Shown piece by piece: positions 28,994 through 37,737 of a DNA stretch of 64,000 nucleotides. Source of the DNA: Methylobacterium tardum. Lineage in GTDB: Bacteria; Pseudomonadota; Alphaproteobacteria; Rhizobiales; Beijerinckiaceae. The stretch covers positions 6,320,001 through 6,384,000 of the forward strand of contig NZ_CP097484.1 in NCBI RefSeq assembly GCF_023546765.1, read 5' to 3'. The notes below the pieces were generated by a model. That model was not told where the DNA came from. It saw only the letters and a list, made by a program, of their open reading frames with translations, and searched no databases. The position numbers were made by a program, and so were the translations under genes. How positions within the stretch are numbered: position 1 is the stretch's first letter; every line of letters begins with the position of its first letter.

Positions 28994-30214
28994 TCATCGG
29001 CGCAGGCGGTTGCCCAGGACGAAGCCGTAGAGCCCCATCAGGATGATGCCGACCGCGCCCTCGAGGCCGACCAGCAGGTTGGTGACGCGGCCGGTGGGCT
29101 TCAATCCGATCTCCGGCGGGTTCGCGGTCATCATGTTGAGCGCGCTGTAGCTCAAGAGATCGAGGGGATTGTAGGTCGGGCCCGCCTCCGGCCCGTCCAG
29201 GATGAACAGGCCGCCGGTCAGCCCGTAGAGACCCGCGAACACGACGATCAGCAGGGCGAAGGCCCGGGCGATGCGCGACAGGCTCTCGCCGTAATCGCAC
29301 AGCCACTCGGCGAAACGGTCGGCGGTCCAGCGGTAGCCGTGCCGCAGAACGCCGGTCCAGTCCCGCTCGGTCCAGGCCGCCAGCGCCTGCCGCCCGGCAT
29401 GGAAACGTCCCATCCGGCGGCCCCGCTTGTAGGCCCAGCTCGCCGCGTCGTGGCTGCCGATGCTCTTCCAGTTCTGCTCCAGGGCCAGATAGCTCGCTTG
29501 TGCGGCTTCGTAGGCGCCGGCCACCTCCTCGCCGACCGCGCCGCCGAGCTGCTCGACGCTCATCCGCGTGCCGTTCAGCCACGCGCCGGAGAATCGGGCG
29601 TGCCGGAGGCGGCAGGTGGCGAGATTCAAGCGCACCAGATCGGTATCCGACAGATCGGCCCCCGACAGGTCGGCCCCGTCGAGCTTCGCCCCGGTGAAAT
29701 TCGCCCCCCGCAGCCGCGAGCCCGCCAGACTCGCCTTCGTCAGGCTGGCGCCGGCAAAATCCGCGTGGGTGAGGTTGGCATCCGCGAGCTTGGCTTCGTC
29801 CAGGCGGGCCTCGCGGAACACCGTGTCGTCGGCGTCCGCGCCGGAGAAATCCGTGCCCCAGAGATCGGCGCCTGCGAAATCCGCTCCGTCGAGAAGCGCG
29901 CCGGACAGGTCGGCGAACCGCATCGCGGCTTGGCCGAAGCGCGCATCCTCCAGCATGGCGCCGGCGAACTTCACTTGGCCCGCGACCGTCCCGGTGAAAT
30001 CCGCGCCCGACAGGTCCGCCTCGGAGAGGTCTGCCTCCTCCAGGATGGCGCCCGTGAAGCGGGTCGAGCGCCCGACCACGCCGCGGAGCGTGGCCCGGCG
30101 CAAATTCGCCCCGGCGAGGTCGGCCTCCTCCATCCGGGCGCCGGAGAGATCGGCCTCGGTGAGCGGCAGGCCGCCGGACTCGGGATCGGCGGTCCCCGCC
30201 TCCGCGGACAGCAC
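28994..30214 (-). CDS. Pentapeptide-repeat protein with C-terminal ion-channel-like domain
   Basis: About 200 residues of A(D/N)LxX pentapeptide repeats (about 20-210) form a right-handed beta-helix, followed by a linker and two membrane helices flanking a pore-like stretch near 'LLSYSALNMMTANPP'; the last helix is 'ILMGLYGFVLGNRLRR'. A soluble helix fused to a potassium-channel-like pore is suggested. The listed start is a GTG without a ribosome site. Protein-like sequence continues in frame upstream to about 30345 without any ATG or GTG, while an ATG with AAGGAACG lies at 30356 in another frame, so the true N terminus or a frameshift is unresolved. Confidence 0.75.
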   Translation of the reverse strand: MLSAEAGTADPESGGLPLTEADLSGARMEEADLAGANLRRATLRGVVGRSTRFTGAILEEADLSEADLSGADFTGTVAGQVKFAGAMLEDARFGQAAMRFADLSGALLDGADFAGADLWGTDFSGADADDTVFREARLDEAKLADANLTHADFAGASLTKASLAGSRLRGANFTGAKLDGADLSGADLSDTDLVRLNLATCRLRHARFSGAWLNGTRMSVEQLGGAVGEEVAGAYEAAQASYLALEQNWKSIGSHDAASWAYKRGRRMGRFHAGRQALAAWTERDWTGVLRHGYRWTADRFAEWLCDYGESLSRIARAFALLIVVFAGLYGLTGGLFILDGPEAGPTYNPLDLLSYSALNMMTANPPEIGLKPTGRVTNLLVGLEGAVGIILMGLYGFVLGNRLRR

Positions 30215-30401
30215 ATCGGGGCACGCCCGCAGATGCGAGAGATCCAGTCCCGGCGCCCGCAGGGGCGTCTCGGCCGCGATCCGGTCCAGGAGTGCGAGCA
30301 GACGCGGATCCGCGTAAGTGTCCGGTCGCGCGTCGGGTGGGGTCGCACTGGTCCATGATCGTTCCTTGCCGGAAGGAGCGACCGCGCGCCAGACGCTCCT
30401 C

Positions 30402-32720
30402 TCAGCCCGAGCGGGCCGCTGCGGTCACCCGGACGGTGATCGCCTTGGCGGCGGGCGTCTTGGACTGCTCGTCATGGTGCCAGAGCGGCAGCAGGACGTT
30501 CAGCTCGGGGTAGTAGCCGCCGCAATTCCCTTCCGGAATGTCGTAGGCCACGACCCGGAGCCCGCCGACACGCCGCGGAACCGAGTCGTCGGCCTCGGTC
30601 TCCACGTCGACGCCGCCGCCATCCTTCAGTCCAAGCCGGGCGATGTCCTGCCGGTTCATGAACAGCACGTCGCGGGTGCCCTTCACGCCGCGGAAGCGGT
30701 CGTCGTACCCGTAGACCGTCGTGTTGAACTGGTCGTTCGACCGGAGGGTGATCAGGTCGAGCACGTCCGGGCCGCGGGCCGGCAGGTCCGGGTCGGCCTC
30801 CAGGCCCGCCGGCACGGCGAAGTTCGCCTTGCCGGTCTCCGTCTCCCACTTCCGGTCGCGGGCGCCCAGGGGCTTGGTCAGGCCGCCCGGCTGGAACATC
30901 CGCCCGTTCAGGTCGTGGAACACCTTGGGATAGGTCGCCTCAATGGCCGCGCGCACCCGGCCATAATCGGCGACCCAGGAATCCCAGTCGATCCGCGGAT
31001 TCGGCGGCAGGGTCGCCTTCGCGATCTCCGCCACGATCCAGGGCTCCGAGCGCAGGTGCGGGCCGACCGGATCGGAGACGCCCCGGGAGCCGTGGAAGCG
31101 CGCGGTCGAATCCTCCATCGAGACCACCTGCGGGCCGCTCGCCTGCCGGTCGATCTCGATGCGGCCGAGGCAGGGCAGGATGTAGGCCACCGCCCCGTTC
31201 ACGAGATGCGAGCGGTTGAGCTTGGTCGAGATCTGGACGGTCAGCCGCTGCCGTCGCCAAGCCGGCTCCATGCGGCCGGTATCGGGGACCGCGCGCAGGA
31301 AGTTGCCGCCCAGCCCGATGAAGGCCTTCACGCTGCCATCGAGGATGCCCTCGCAGGTCTCGACGGTGTTGAGCCCCTTCTCCCGCGGCGGCTCGAAATC
31401 GTAGAGTTCCTTCAGCTTGTCGAGGGGCGCCAGTTCCGGCTTCTCGGTGATGCCGACCGTGCGCTGACCCTGCACGTTGGAATGGCCGCGCACGGGGCAG
31501 ATCCCGGCCCCGGGTTTCCCGATATTGCCCCGCAGGAGCAGCAGGTTGACCAGCATCCGCACGGTCTCGGTGCCCTTGCGGTGCTGCGTGAGGCCCATCC
31601 CGTAGATGCCGATCACCGCCTTGGCGCGGGCGTAGGCCGCCGCCGCGGCTTCCAGGCCGGCCCGGGTGAGCCCGGAGCGCCGCTCCAGCGCGGCCCAATC
31701 CTGGCCGTCGCAGAAGGCGACGAAATCCTCGAACCCGTGAGTGTGCTCGGCAATGAAGGCGTGATCGAGCACGCCGGGCCGGCCGGACGCGGAAGCCTCC
31801 CGGTCCATGGCAAGCAGCGCCTTGCACAGGCCGGTGATCGCCGCGAGATCCCCGCCCGCCTTCACCTGATGGTACTGGGTCGAGATCTTCGTGGAGGACC
31901 GCGTCAGCATCTCCACCGGCGATTGCGGATCGGTGAAGCGCTCCAGCCCGCGCTCGCGCAGCGGGTTGAAGGTGATGATCTGCGCGCCGCGGCGGCGTGC
32001 CTCCTGGAGCGGGTGGAGCATCCGCGGCGCGTTCGACCCGACATTCTGGCCGAAGAAGAGGATCAGGTCGGTGTCCTCGAAATCCTCCAGGAGCACCGTG
32101 CCCACGGGCGCACCGATTGATTGGGGCAGCGCCACCGAGGTCGGCTCGTGGCACATGTTGGAGGAATCCGGCAGGTTGTTGTTGCCGTAGAGACGCGCCA
32201 TCAGCGCCCACATGTAGCTGGTCTCCAGGGAGGCCCGGCCCGAGGCGTAGAACACGACCGATTTCGGGTCGGCCGCGCGCAGGGCCTTCAGCTCTCGCCC
32301 GATCTCCGCCATCGCCTCGGCCCACGAGACGGGACGGTAGCGGTCGGTCTCGGGATCGTAGCGCAGGGGATGGGTGAGCCGGCCCTGCTCCTCCAGGGCA
32401 TAATCGCTCCAGCCGAGCAGCTCGGTGACGGTGTGGGCCGCGAAGAAGTCCGGGGTCGCACGCCGCCGTGTCTGCTCCCAGGCGGTCGCCTTGGCGCCGT
32501 TCTCGCAATACTCGAACGCGAGCGGCTTGGCGGGCTTCGCCCAGGCGCAGGACACGCACATGTACCCGTCCGGCTTGTTCTGCTTCAGCAGCATCGCCGA
32601 ACCGGTGACCGGCACACCCTCACGCGTCAGGATCTCGGCGAGGGAGCGGGCCGAACCCCAGCCGCCCGCCGGGCCGTCATAGGGCTCGATCCGTACGTCG
32701 CCGGTTTCCTGCTCGGCCAT
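30402..32720 (-). CDS. FdhF/YdeP-family molybdopterin oxidoreductase
   Basis: A 772-residue molybdopterin enzyme of the YdeP group, related to formate dehydrogenase alpha subunits. 'CVSCAWAKP' opens the protein, 'NMCHEPTSVALP', 'FGQNVGSNAPR' and 'PVRGHSNVQG' are cofactor-binding blocks, and the C-terminal molydopterin dinucleotide domain starts near 'LDLITLRSNDQFNTTVYGYDD'. No in-frame UGA or selenocysteine position is apparent. The ATG at 32720 follows GGGAGGACAGC. Members are tied to acid or formate stress, but the substrate is not proven. Confidence 0.9.
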   Translation of the reverse strand: MAEQETGDVRIEPYDGPAGGWGSARSLAEILTREGVPVTGSAMLLKQNKPDGYMCVSCAWAKPAKPLAFEYCENGAKATAWEQTRRRATPDFFAAHTVTELLGWSDYALEEQGRLTHPLRYDPETDRYRPVSWAEAMAEIGRELKALRAADPKSVVFYASGRASLETSYMWALMARLYGNNNLPDSSNMCHEPTSVALPQSIGAPVGTVLLEDFEDTDLILFFGQNVGSNAPRMLHPLQEARRRGAQIITFNPLRERGLERFTDPQSPVEMLTRSSTKISTQYHQVKAGGDLAAITGLCKALLAMDREASASGRPGVLDHAFIAEHTHGFEDFVAFCDGQDWAALERRSGLTRAGLEAAAAAYARAKAVIGIYGMGLTQHRKGTETVRMLVNLLLLRGNIGKPGAGICPVRGHSNVQGQRTVGITEKPELAPLDKLKELYDFEPPREKGLNTVETCEGILDGSVKAFIGLGGNFLRAVPDTGRMEPAWRRQRLTVQISTKLNRSHLVNGAVAYILPCLGRIEIDRQASGPQVVSMEDSTARFHGSRGVSDPVGPHLRSEPWIVAEIAKATLPPNPRIDWDSWVADYGRVRAAIEATYPKVFHDLNGRMFQPGGLTKPLGARDRKWETETGKANFAVPAGLEADPDLPARGPDVLDLITLRSNDQFNTTVYGYDDRFRGVKGTRDVLFMNRQDIARLGLKDGGGVDVETEADDSVPRRVGGLRVVAYDIPEGNCGGYYPELNVLLPLWHHDEQSKTPAAKAITVRVTAAARSG

Positions 32721-32859
32721 GCTGTCCTCCCATCCGGCACGCCAGCGACCGGACGAGGGAAACGCGCGAGCCGGGAAACGGATCACGGGCGCGTCACCGC
32801 AACCGGGACGGCTTTTCTGATTGATGTCCCGGATCTAACGTCGACTCGTACACATAAGA

Positions 32860-33048
32860 GTGGAGGAGGAGATCGCGGCCAGCGTCGACGTCGAGATGGT
32901 GAAGTGTGCCTGCCAGGACTGCGTCTGCGTGATCCCGGTCGCGAAGGCGGTATCCCGGGACGGGAAGGCCTATTGCTGCGACTCGTGCGCCGACGGGCAC
33001 ACGGATCACCCCGGCTGCGACCATGCCGGCTGCAGCTGCCACGGCTGA
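32860..33048 (+). CDS. Bacterial metallothionein
   Basis: A small Cys/His-rich protein with ten cysteines: 'CACQDCVC', 'YCCDSCADGH' and 'GCDHAGCSCHG', the BmtA/SmtA pattern for binding Zn, Cd or Cu in a cluster. The reading frame opens with GTG at 32860; an internal ATG at 32896 gives a typical short 'MVKCACQDC' start, but the purine-rich GGAGGAGGAG lies 24 bases before it, too far for ideal initiation, so the start is uncertain. It is divergent from the oxidoreductase gene. Confidence 0.85.
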   Translation: MEEEIAASVDVEMVKCACQDCVCVIPVAKAVSRDGKAYCCDSCADGHTDHPGCDHAGCSCHG

Positions 33049-33099
33049 GGTCGTTCGAGCGTCCAGACCGCGCGGCGGGCGCGCCGCGCGCGCGCCGCG

Positions 33100-33387
33100 T
33101 CAGGAGACGGCCGTCAGCTTGTCGGCCATGGACTGGTCCTTGTCCCGGCGCGTGGAGAAGATCAGCGTGAAGAAGGTCCGCTGGACCCCGAGTTCCGCGA
33201 GCTTCGCCTCGCACCGCTCGGCCAGCGCGCAGATCTCCGAGAGCTCGCCCTCGATGTTGGTGCCGTTGGGGTGCATCGTGGCGGTCAGGCCGCTCGACTC
33301 GATGATCGCCTTGATCGCGCGGACATAGGGCGAGACCGACGGGCCGACGCCCATCGGCACGATGCAGAGGTCGGCCGAAACCTTCAT
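33100..33387 (-). CDS. Thiamine-binding protein, MTH1187/YkoF family
   Basis: A 95-residue protein starting 'MKVSADLCIVPMGVGPSVSPYV', the hallmark of the MTH1187-type thiamine-binding family, with 'GLTATMHPNGTNIEGEL' and 'LIFSTRRDKDQSM'. It forms a ferredoxin-like fold that binds thiamine or its precursor. Residues read upstream of the ATG at 33387 come from the tRNA remnant and are not part of it. This is the last chromosomal gene before the integrative element. Confidence 0.85.
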   Translation of the reverse strand: MKVSADLCIVPMGVGPSVSPYVRAIKAIIESSGLTATMHPNGTNIEGELSEICALAERCEAKLAELGVQRTFFTLIFSTRRDKDQSMADKLTAVS

Positions 33388-33449
33388 GATGTGTGCCTGA
33401 TCCGGAAGAGGCGCGACCCGGCGCGGCGACCGCGGCCGGCGGCGCGGGC

Positions 33450-33500
33450 TGGAGCGGGTGAAGGGAATCGAACCCTCGTATTCAGCTTGGAAGGCTGATT
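33450..33500 (-). other. Left attachment site: 3' half of a tRNA-Gly(UCC) gene
   Basis: On the minus strand the sequence is a tRNA-Gly from the anticodon arm (TCAGC-CTTCCAA-GCTGA, anticodon UCC) through the T arm and acceptor 3' strand CACCCGC with U discriminator and encoded CCA. The 5' acceptor strand and D arm are missing; unrelated sequence replaces them at about 33500. This is the signature left when an element integrates into a tRNA 3' end. The integrase gene begins 150 bases away. The reconstituted whole tRNA should lie at the far right end, outside the window. Confidence 0.82.
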
Positions 33501-33649
33501 GACGCCGCACGGCGGGGGCGCCCGGCCTGTTAACCACATTCTAGAACACCTTCTACGTCAAATACTTGTCCACTGTCCGACCGCGGCGGCCGCTTGCCAG
33601 CGCGCCGCCCCGCCCGTTGTATCGCCGTTGTATCGGGCCGGGGACGGGC

Positions 33650-35185
33650 ATGGCGGGCGGCTACACGAGGGAACGGGCGCGGCTCACGGCGGATCACGTC
33701 CGGCGGGCGCGGTCGATGATCGCAGGGGGGCGAATCGAGGGCCGCGGCTTCGAGTGGGGCGACACCGCCTGCGTCGGCCTCACGCTCCGCGTCACCCCCC
33801 AGGCCGCCACCTGGTACCTGCGGGGCAGGGCGTCGACCGTCCGGCTCGGTTCGGTGGACGCGCTCACGGTGGCCGCAGCGCGCGAGGCCGCGACCCGGGC
33901 GCGCCTCGACCTCCAGGGCGGCCGCGACCCGAAGCTGGACCTGCGGGTGTTCGAGCACGCCATGGCGGCGACCGGGGACCCGGAGGCGGCGGCGGACGCG
34001 GCCTGGCCGGAGGAGGTCGCCGTGCCGTCGGACGAGGAACGCCGGCGCCGCGGCCCGTGGCAGTGGCATGACCTGGTCGACCTGTTCCTGGAGCACAAGG
34101 CACGGACGCTCACGCCCGGCTACGTCCGGCAGTACACGTCCTACCTGCGCCATCCCCAGTACGACCGGCTGCGGCACGTGTTGGTTCGCGACCTCGGGCC
34201 CGAGATCCTCCAGGAGATCCGTGACGACATCGCCGAGGCGAACTCCCTCTCGGCCGCGGCGCGCTGCGTCCGCCAGGGCAAGGAGATGATGGAGTGGGCC
34301 TGGGCCAACCATTCGGGGCGAAGTGGTTTGTCGAAGGCGCGCGACCGGTGGCCGATGTGGCGGGATCAGTGGAACGTCACCTACGCCCCGGGCAAGCGCG
34401 CGCACACGCCGACCCTGCCCGAGCTCGGGCGGACGCTGGCCCTGGCGGAGCGGCACCGCAGCCTCGGCCAGACCGAGCACGCCACCGGAGCCGGGGCGCT
34501 GGCGATGCTGTGGTGCGTCGTCCTCACCGGGCAGCGGACCGGACAAGTCGCCGGCACGACGCCGGGGCAGGTCTCGGACCTCGATGCCGAGGCGGGCGCG
34601 CCCGGGCCCGGCTGGCGCGCGGTCGCGTGGGAGGGGCCGGCCATGAAGTCGAGGCGGGCGCACTTGCTCCCCCTGCCGCCGGAGGCCTGGGCGGCCCTGC
34701 GCCGAGTGTCAGGGGCGAAGGGCGCGGCCTGGCTGTTCCCGAGCAAGCGCGGGGGAGGGCACGTGTCCCCGGGCGCCCTGAACCAATTGCTCTACCGGCT
34801 GTCCGGTCGACGCATCACCGGGGCGACGGGGAGGGGGCCGCTCGTCGACCTGCTGGGGGCGCACGGGGTCCGGCACTGGACCCTGCATGACGTGCGGCGG
34901 TCGCTGACCACGTTCCTGACCGACCGCCGGCTCGGGGGCGCGGCGTCGGCCATCCTCGACCACGAGATCGCCGGCGCCGAGGACCTGCGCGAGCGCCGGG
35001 CCACGGTGACCCGGCTGCACTACGACACGGCCCAGCGCGTGGCCCTGAAGGCCGAGGGGATGGGCCTGTGGGTCAGCGCGGTGCTGGAGGCCTACGAGGC
35101 CGAGCGGGCGGCCCTGTCCGGCCTCCCGGCGCCCGTGCGGCCGCCCCGGACCCAGCGGGCGCCTCGGCGCGTGCGTCCCGCCTGA
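33650..35185 (+). CDS. Tyrosine-type site-specific integrase
   Basis: A 511-residue phage/ICE integrase. The N-terminal arm-binding domain is followed by a core-binding SAM-like region (about 140-240) and the catalytic domain with Arg in 'LTGQRTGQVAG', 'LHDVRRSL' (His/Arg), 'ILDHEIAG' (His) and the nucleophile in 'LHYDT'. It should recombine the element at the adjacent tRNA-Gly site. The ATG at 33650 follows GGGGACGGGC. The 299 bases after it, before the phosphoesterase gene, show no other gene. Confidence 0.92.
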   Translation: MAGGYTRERARLTADHVRRARSMIAGGRIEGRGFEWGDTACVGLTLRVTPQAATWYLRGRASTVRLGSVDALTVAAAREAATRARLDLQGGRDPKLDLRVFEHAMAATGDPEAAADAAWPEEVAVPSDEERRRRGPWQWHDLVDLFLEHKARTLTPGYVRQYTSYLRHPQYDRLRHVLVRDLGPEILQEIRDDIAEANSLSAAARCVRQGKEMMEWAWANHSGRSGLSKARDRWPMWRDQWNVTYAPGKRAHTPTLPELGRTLALAERHRSLGQTEHATGAGALAMLWCVVLTGQRTGQVAGTTPGQVSDLDAEAGAPGPGWRAVAWEGPAMKSRRAHLLPLPPEAWAALRRVSGAKGAAWLFPSKRGGGHVSPGALNQLLYRLSGRRITGATGRGPLVDLLGAHGVRHWTLHDVRRSLTTFLTDRRLGGAASAILDHEIAGAEDLRERRATVTRLHYDTAQRVALKAEGMGLWVSAVLEAYEAERAALSGLPAPVRPPRTQRAPRRVRPA

Positions 35186-35484
35186 GGCCGCACGTGGGCA
35201 GCGCGCGGGCGCACCCGGCAAGCCACAAGCCGGGTCATGGTACAAATCCAGGGCAGATCCGGCATTCTGACTTAGGTTTGTACCGCGCGGCCGCCCCGGC
35301 CAGGGATCCGTTCACCCTGCCCGCAGGCTCCGCTGGCGCCCGGCCGCAACAGCTGCGATCGTCGCGATTCCTCCCCGCCAGAGGCCTTCCCCGATGTCCC
35401 GAAAACCTGCGGCCGCGCCGCCCGTCTCGACATCCCGGAGGCTCTGAGCGCGCGCGCCGGCCTCCCCCAAAAATTGGAGGCCCC

Positions 35485-36033
35485 ATGGCTACGTGGTTCA
35501 CCGCGGATACGCATTTCGGGCACACCCGGATCGTCAACGCCACGTTCAGCACGCCCCGCCTCGCCTTCTCCACCATCGAGGAGCACGACGAGGCGCTGGT
35601 CGCGAACTGGAACGCGACGGTCGGGCCCGACGACACGGTCTGGCACCTGGGAGACTTCTCGTACCGCTGCCACCCCCGGCGCGAGAGGGCGCTGTTCGAC
35701 CGCCTGGCCGGGGTCAAGCACCTGGTGCGGGGCAACCACGACAAGAGCGCGGCCGCCCTGCCGTGGGCCAGCGTGCGCGACGTCGGGCAGGTCGTCGCCG
35801 ACGGCCAGGGGATCTGGCTCTCGCACTACTCGCACAGAACCTGGCCGAGGCTGCACCGCGGCGACCTGCACCTGTACGGGCACTCGCACGGCACGCTGCC
35901 CGGGGACAGCCGGTCGCTCGACGTGGGCGTCGACTGCTGGGATTACAGGCCGGTGTCGCTCGCTGAGATCCGCGGACGGATGGCGGCGAGCGACACGGTT
36001 CCGGCTGAGCTCAGAACTCCGGCGGAGGGTTAG
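35485..36033 (+). CDS. Metallophosphoesterase
   Basis: A 182-residue calcineurin-like phosphoesterase. The metal motifs are complete: 'TADTHFGH', 'HLGDFS', 'RGNHDK', 'LSHYSH' and 'YGHSHG'. Such small forms occur on phages and mobile elements and act on nucleotides, 2',3'-cyclic ends or unknown phosphodiesters. TTGGAGGCCCC precedes the ATG. Its 3' end overlaps the convergent gene by 23 bases. Confidence 0.88.
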   Translation: MATWFTADTHFGHTRIVNATFSTPRLAFSTIEEHDEALVANWNATVGPDDTVWHLGDFSYRCHPRRERALFDRLAGVKHLVRGNHDKSAAALPWASVRDVGQVVADGQGIWLSHYSHRTWPRLHRGDLHLYGHSHGTLPGDSRSLDVGVDCWDYRPVSLAEIRGRMAASDTVPAELRTPAEG

Positions 36034-36484
36034 GGTACCTGTCCTTTCGCCAGCCGGTCGACGAGCGCCCATACTGCTGGCTGTGGAACGCGATCTCCCA
36101 GATCGCGTAGCCAAGGCGCTCGTCCTCGGTCTCGTCCATGCCGTCCCAGCCGCACCACAGCACCTTCCCCGTCCGCGGGCTCCTGCGCTTCAGCAGGACA
36201 CCGCAGCAGTAGTCGGGGTCGTCGGGATGCAAAATTTCCCACACCTCTAGGATCCCCTCGGGATGCTCGGGCGTGACGGTCTCGGACAGAGGGCTGTCCG
36301 CGTATTCGATCCGGCGGATCGTGTACGGGCCACCGGTACCGTCGGCGTCGCGAGCGTACAGAGGCGGCACGATCGCTCGCACGTGCTTGACCGCGGTGTA
36401 CCGCAGTTCCGGCGCATGCAGCGCGGCCGTCTCAGTCCGAGTACGGCCGTGAAAGAGGTCGGGTGTGCTAAGACAAGGCTCCAT
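36011..36484 (-). CDS. Hypothetical protein, 157 residues
   Basis: An ATG-started soluble protein with 'PPEHPEGILEVWEILHPDDPDYCCGV' type acidic sequence split by a Cys pair and a Trp-rich 'LWCGWDGMDETEDERLGYAIWEIAF' end. No family recognised. Codon use is coding-like and the frame lies within the integrative element. It overlaps the phosphoesterase gene tail to tail. Confidence 0.62.
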   Translation of the reverse strand: MEPCLSTPDLFHGRTRTETAALHAPELRYTAVKHVRAIVPPLYARDADGTGGPYTIRRIEYADSPLSETVTPEHPEGILEVWEILHPDDPDYCCGVLLKRRSPRTGKVLWCGWDGMDETEDERLGYAIWEIAFHSQQYGRSSTGWRKDRYPNPPPEF

Positions 36485-36624
36485 TTTGCGGTCTCCAACC
36501 GGCGCCGGGATTTGGCGTACTCGATGGGAGTGGGTTGATCGGATCTACTGGACTTGTACTTGTAGAACCGTCGCCTCGGAGACTGATCCTTGTCTACCCG
36601 GATCCCTTGAATTTTCCGTTAAAC

Positions 36625-36660
36625 GGCCCTGGGCGCCGGGTTTTGGCCGCGCCCAGGGCC
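36625..36660 (-). terminator. Strong hairpin ending the ten-gene minus-strand operon
   Basis: Perfect 12-bp arms GGCCCTGGGCGC/GCGCCCAGGGCC with a 12-base loop lie 6 bases after the stop of the HIRAN gene. On the minus strand the following sequence (CGTTTAACGGAAAATTC) is only moderately T-rich. Confidence 0.62.
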
Positions 36661-36665
36661 GTGGA

Positions 36666-37505
36666 TCATCGGAGCGAATACCGCGTCCGTGGCGCGGCCG
36701 CCCAGGCTCGCATGGCCTCGATGAGCTCGGGCGTGAACCGCACGGTGGCGGCGTCGCAGTACCAGCCGCGGTGGTGCAGCCGGGGCTCGACGCCGGCAGC
36801 GCGGGCGAGACGGAACGCCGTGCTCCGCGAGCACCCGAGGGCCGACTGGATGGCGTAGATCTCGCGGACCGCGCCGACGGGCGGCTCGTCGAGCTCGATG
36901 GGGAGCTTGGCGAACGTGTTGACCGCCTGCTGCAGGCGCGCGGTTCGCCGGTCCCCCTGCTCTCGGGCGAAGGCCTGCCCGCGCTCCCGGGACGGCCGGT
37001 CCTCCCGGATCGCGCGGGACTCCTGCTCCCACTCCCATCGCGAGAACGCGGCCTCGCACACGTGGCGGATGTACCGGCCGTGGAAGGCCGCGGCCGCCGA
37101 CCCCACGAGCAGGGCCCGGGCGGACCAGGCCTCGCCGTCGCCGCCGTGGGCGACGTATGCCCTTAGCGCCACGCCGGCATCGAGCGGCCCGGCGATCTCG
37201 GCCGCGACGCGCCGGGGCAGATGCCCGAGCCTGATGCCGTTACGCCACCAGACCTCGACCGCATTGCTGTCGTGCGGGTTCTCGGACTCGCGAACGAGGG
37301 AGAGGCGGTCGCCAGCGACGGGGATCAGGGGTTCGCCCGTGAGCTCGTAGATGGCGGCGTAGTCGTAGAACTGCAGGCCGGCGATAGACGAATCGATCCA
37401 CGGCTCGCCGGCCTTCAGGGCGGGGATCTCGACGCCGGCATAGGTGCCCTCGAACCCATCGAGGTTCGGGAGGAGATCGGGGGAGAGGGTCTGTTCAGAA
37501 GGCAT
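36666..37505 (-). CDS. HIRAN-domain protein with C-terminal helix-turn-helix
   Basis: A 279-residue two-part protein. Residues about 40-130 ('LQFYDYAAIYEL', 'LVRESENPHDSNAVEVWW', 'LGHLPRRVA') fit a HIRAN domain, known from helicases as a binder of 3' DNA ends or stalled forks. After a basic coiled middle, residues about 218-265 ('IYAIQSALGCSRSTAFRLARAAGVEP') look like a MerR/excisionase-type HTH. It is the last gene of the element's minus-strand operon and overlaps the previous gene by 11 bases. A DNA-recognition role is inferred. Confidence 0.78.
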   Translation of the reverse strand: MPSEQTLSPDLLPNLDGFEGTYAGVEIPALKAGEPWIDSSIAGLQFYDYAAIYELTGEPLIPVAGDRLSLVRESENPHDSNAVEVWWRNGIRLGHLPRRVAAEIAGPLDAGVALRAYVAHGGDGEAWSARALLVGSAAAAFHGRYIRHVCEAAFSRWEWEQESRAIREDRPSRERGQAFAREQGDRRTARLQQAVNTFAKLPIELDEPPVGAVREIYAIQSALGCSRSTAFRLARAAGVEPRLHHRGWYCDAATVRFTPELIEAMRAWAAAPRTRYSLR

Positions 37506-37737
37506 GCTCGTCCTCCCCGAGTACGGTCGCCGGCACGAGCGCCGACGATGCGACGAGGCAGGGGGTGCCGAGGCAGGTGTGCTCAGCTCGGAACCCGCGG
37601 TCCCCGATGATGGCCGTGGACCAGCACGGCGAGCCGGCTGGGATAATGCGACCGTCGGGGCAGACGGCGCAGGGTCGGGCCTTGCGCGTCGTCACCTGGC
37701 CGTTCCTGAGCGTGACGTCGCCCCTCTCAGCGTTCAT
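37495..37737 (-). CDS. Hypothetical small Cys-containing protein
   Basis: An 80-residue protein. 'RKARPCAVCPDGRIIPAGSPCW' carries a CxxC followed by a further Cys, possibly a zinc knuckle, and 'EHTCLGTPC' a second pair. The ATG at 37737 overlaps the preceding gene by 11 bases, and its stop overlaps the HIRAN gene start, so it is translated in the operon. Function unknown. Confidence 0.6.
   Translation of the reverse strand: MNAERGDVTLRNGQVTTRKARPCAVCPDGRIIPAGSPCWSTAIIGDRGFRAEHTCLGTPCLVASSALVPATVLGEDEHAF

Noticed and set aside
30402..32720. Selenocysteine-containing formate dehydrogenase served by the nearby selA
   Set aside because: The frame has no in-frame UGA and the protein belongs to the YdeP group, not the Sec-type FdhA.
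33450..33500. A functional tRNA-Gly
   Set aside because: The D arm and 5' acceptor strand are absent, so it can only be an att remnant.
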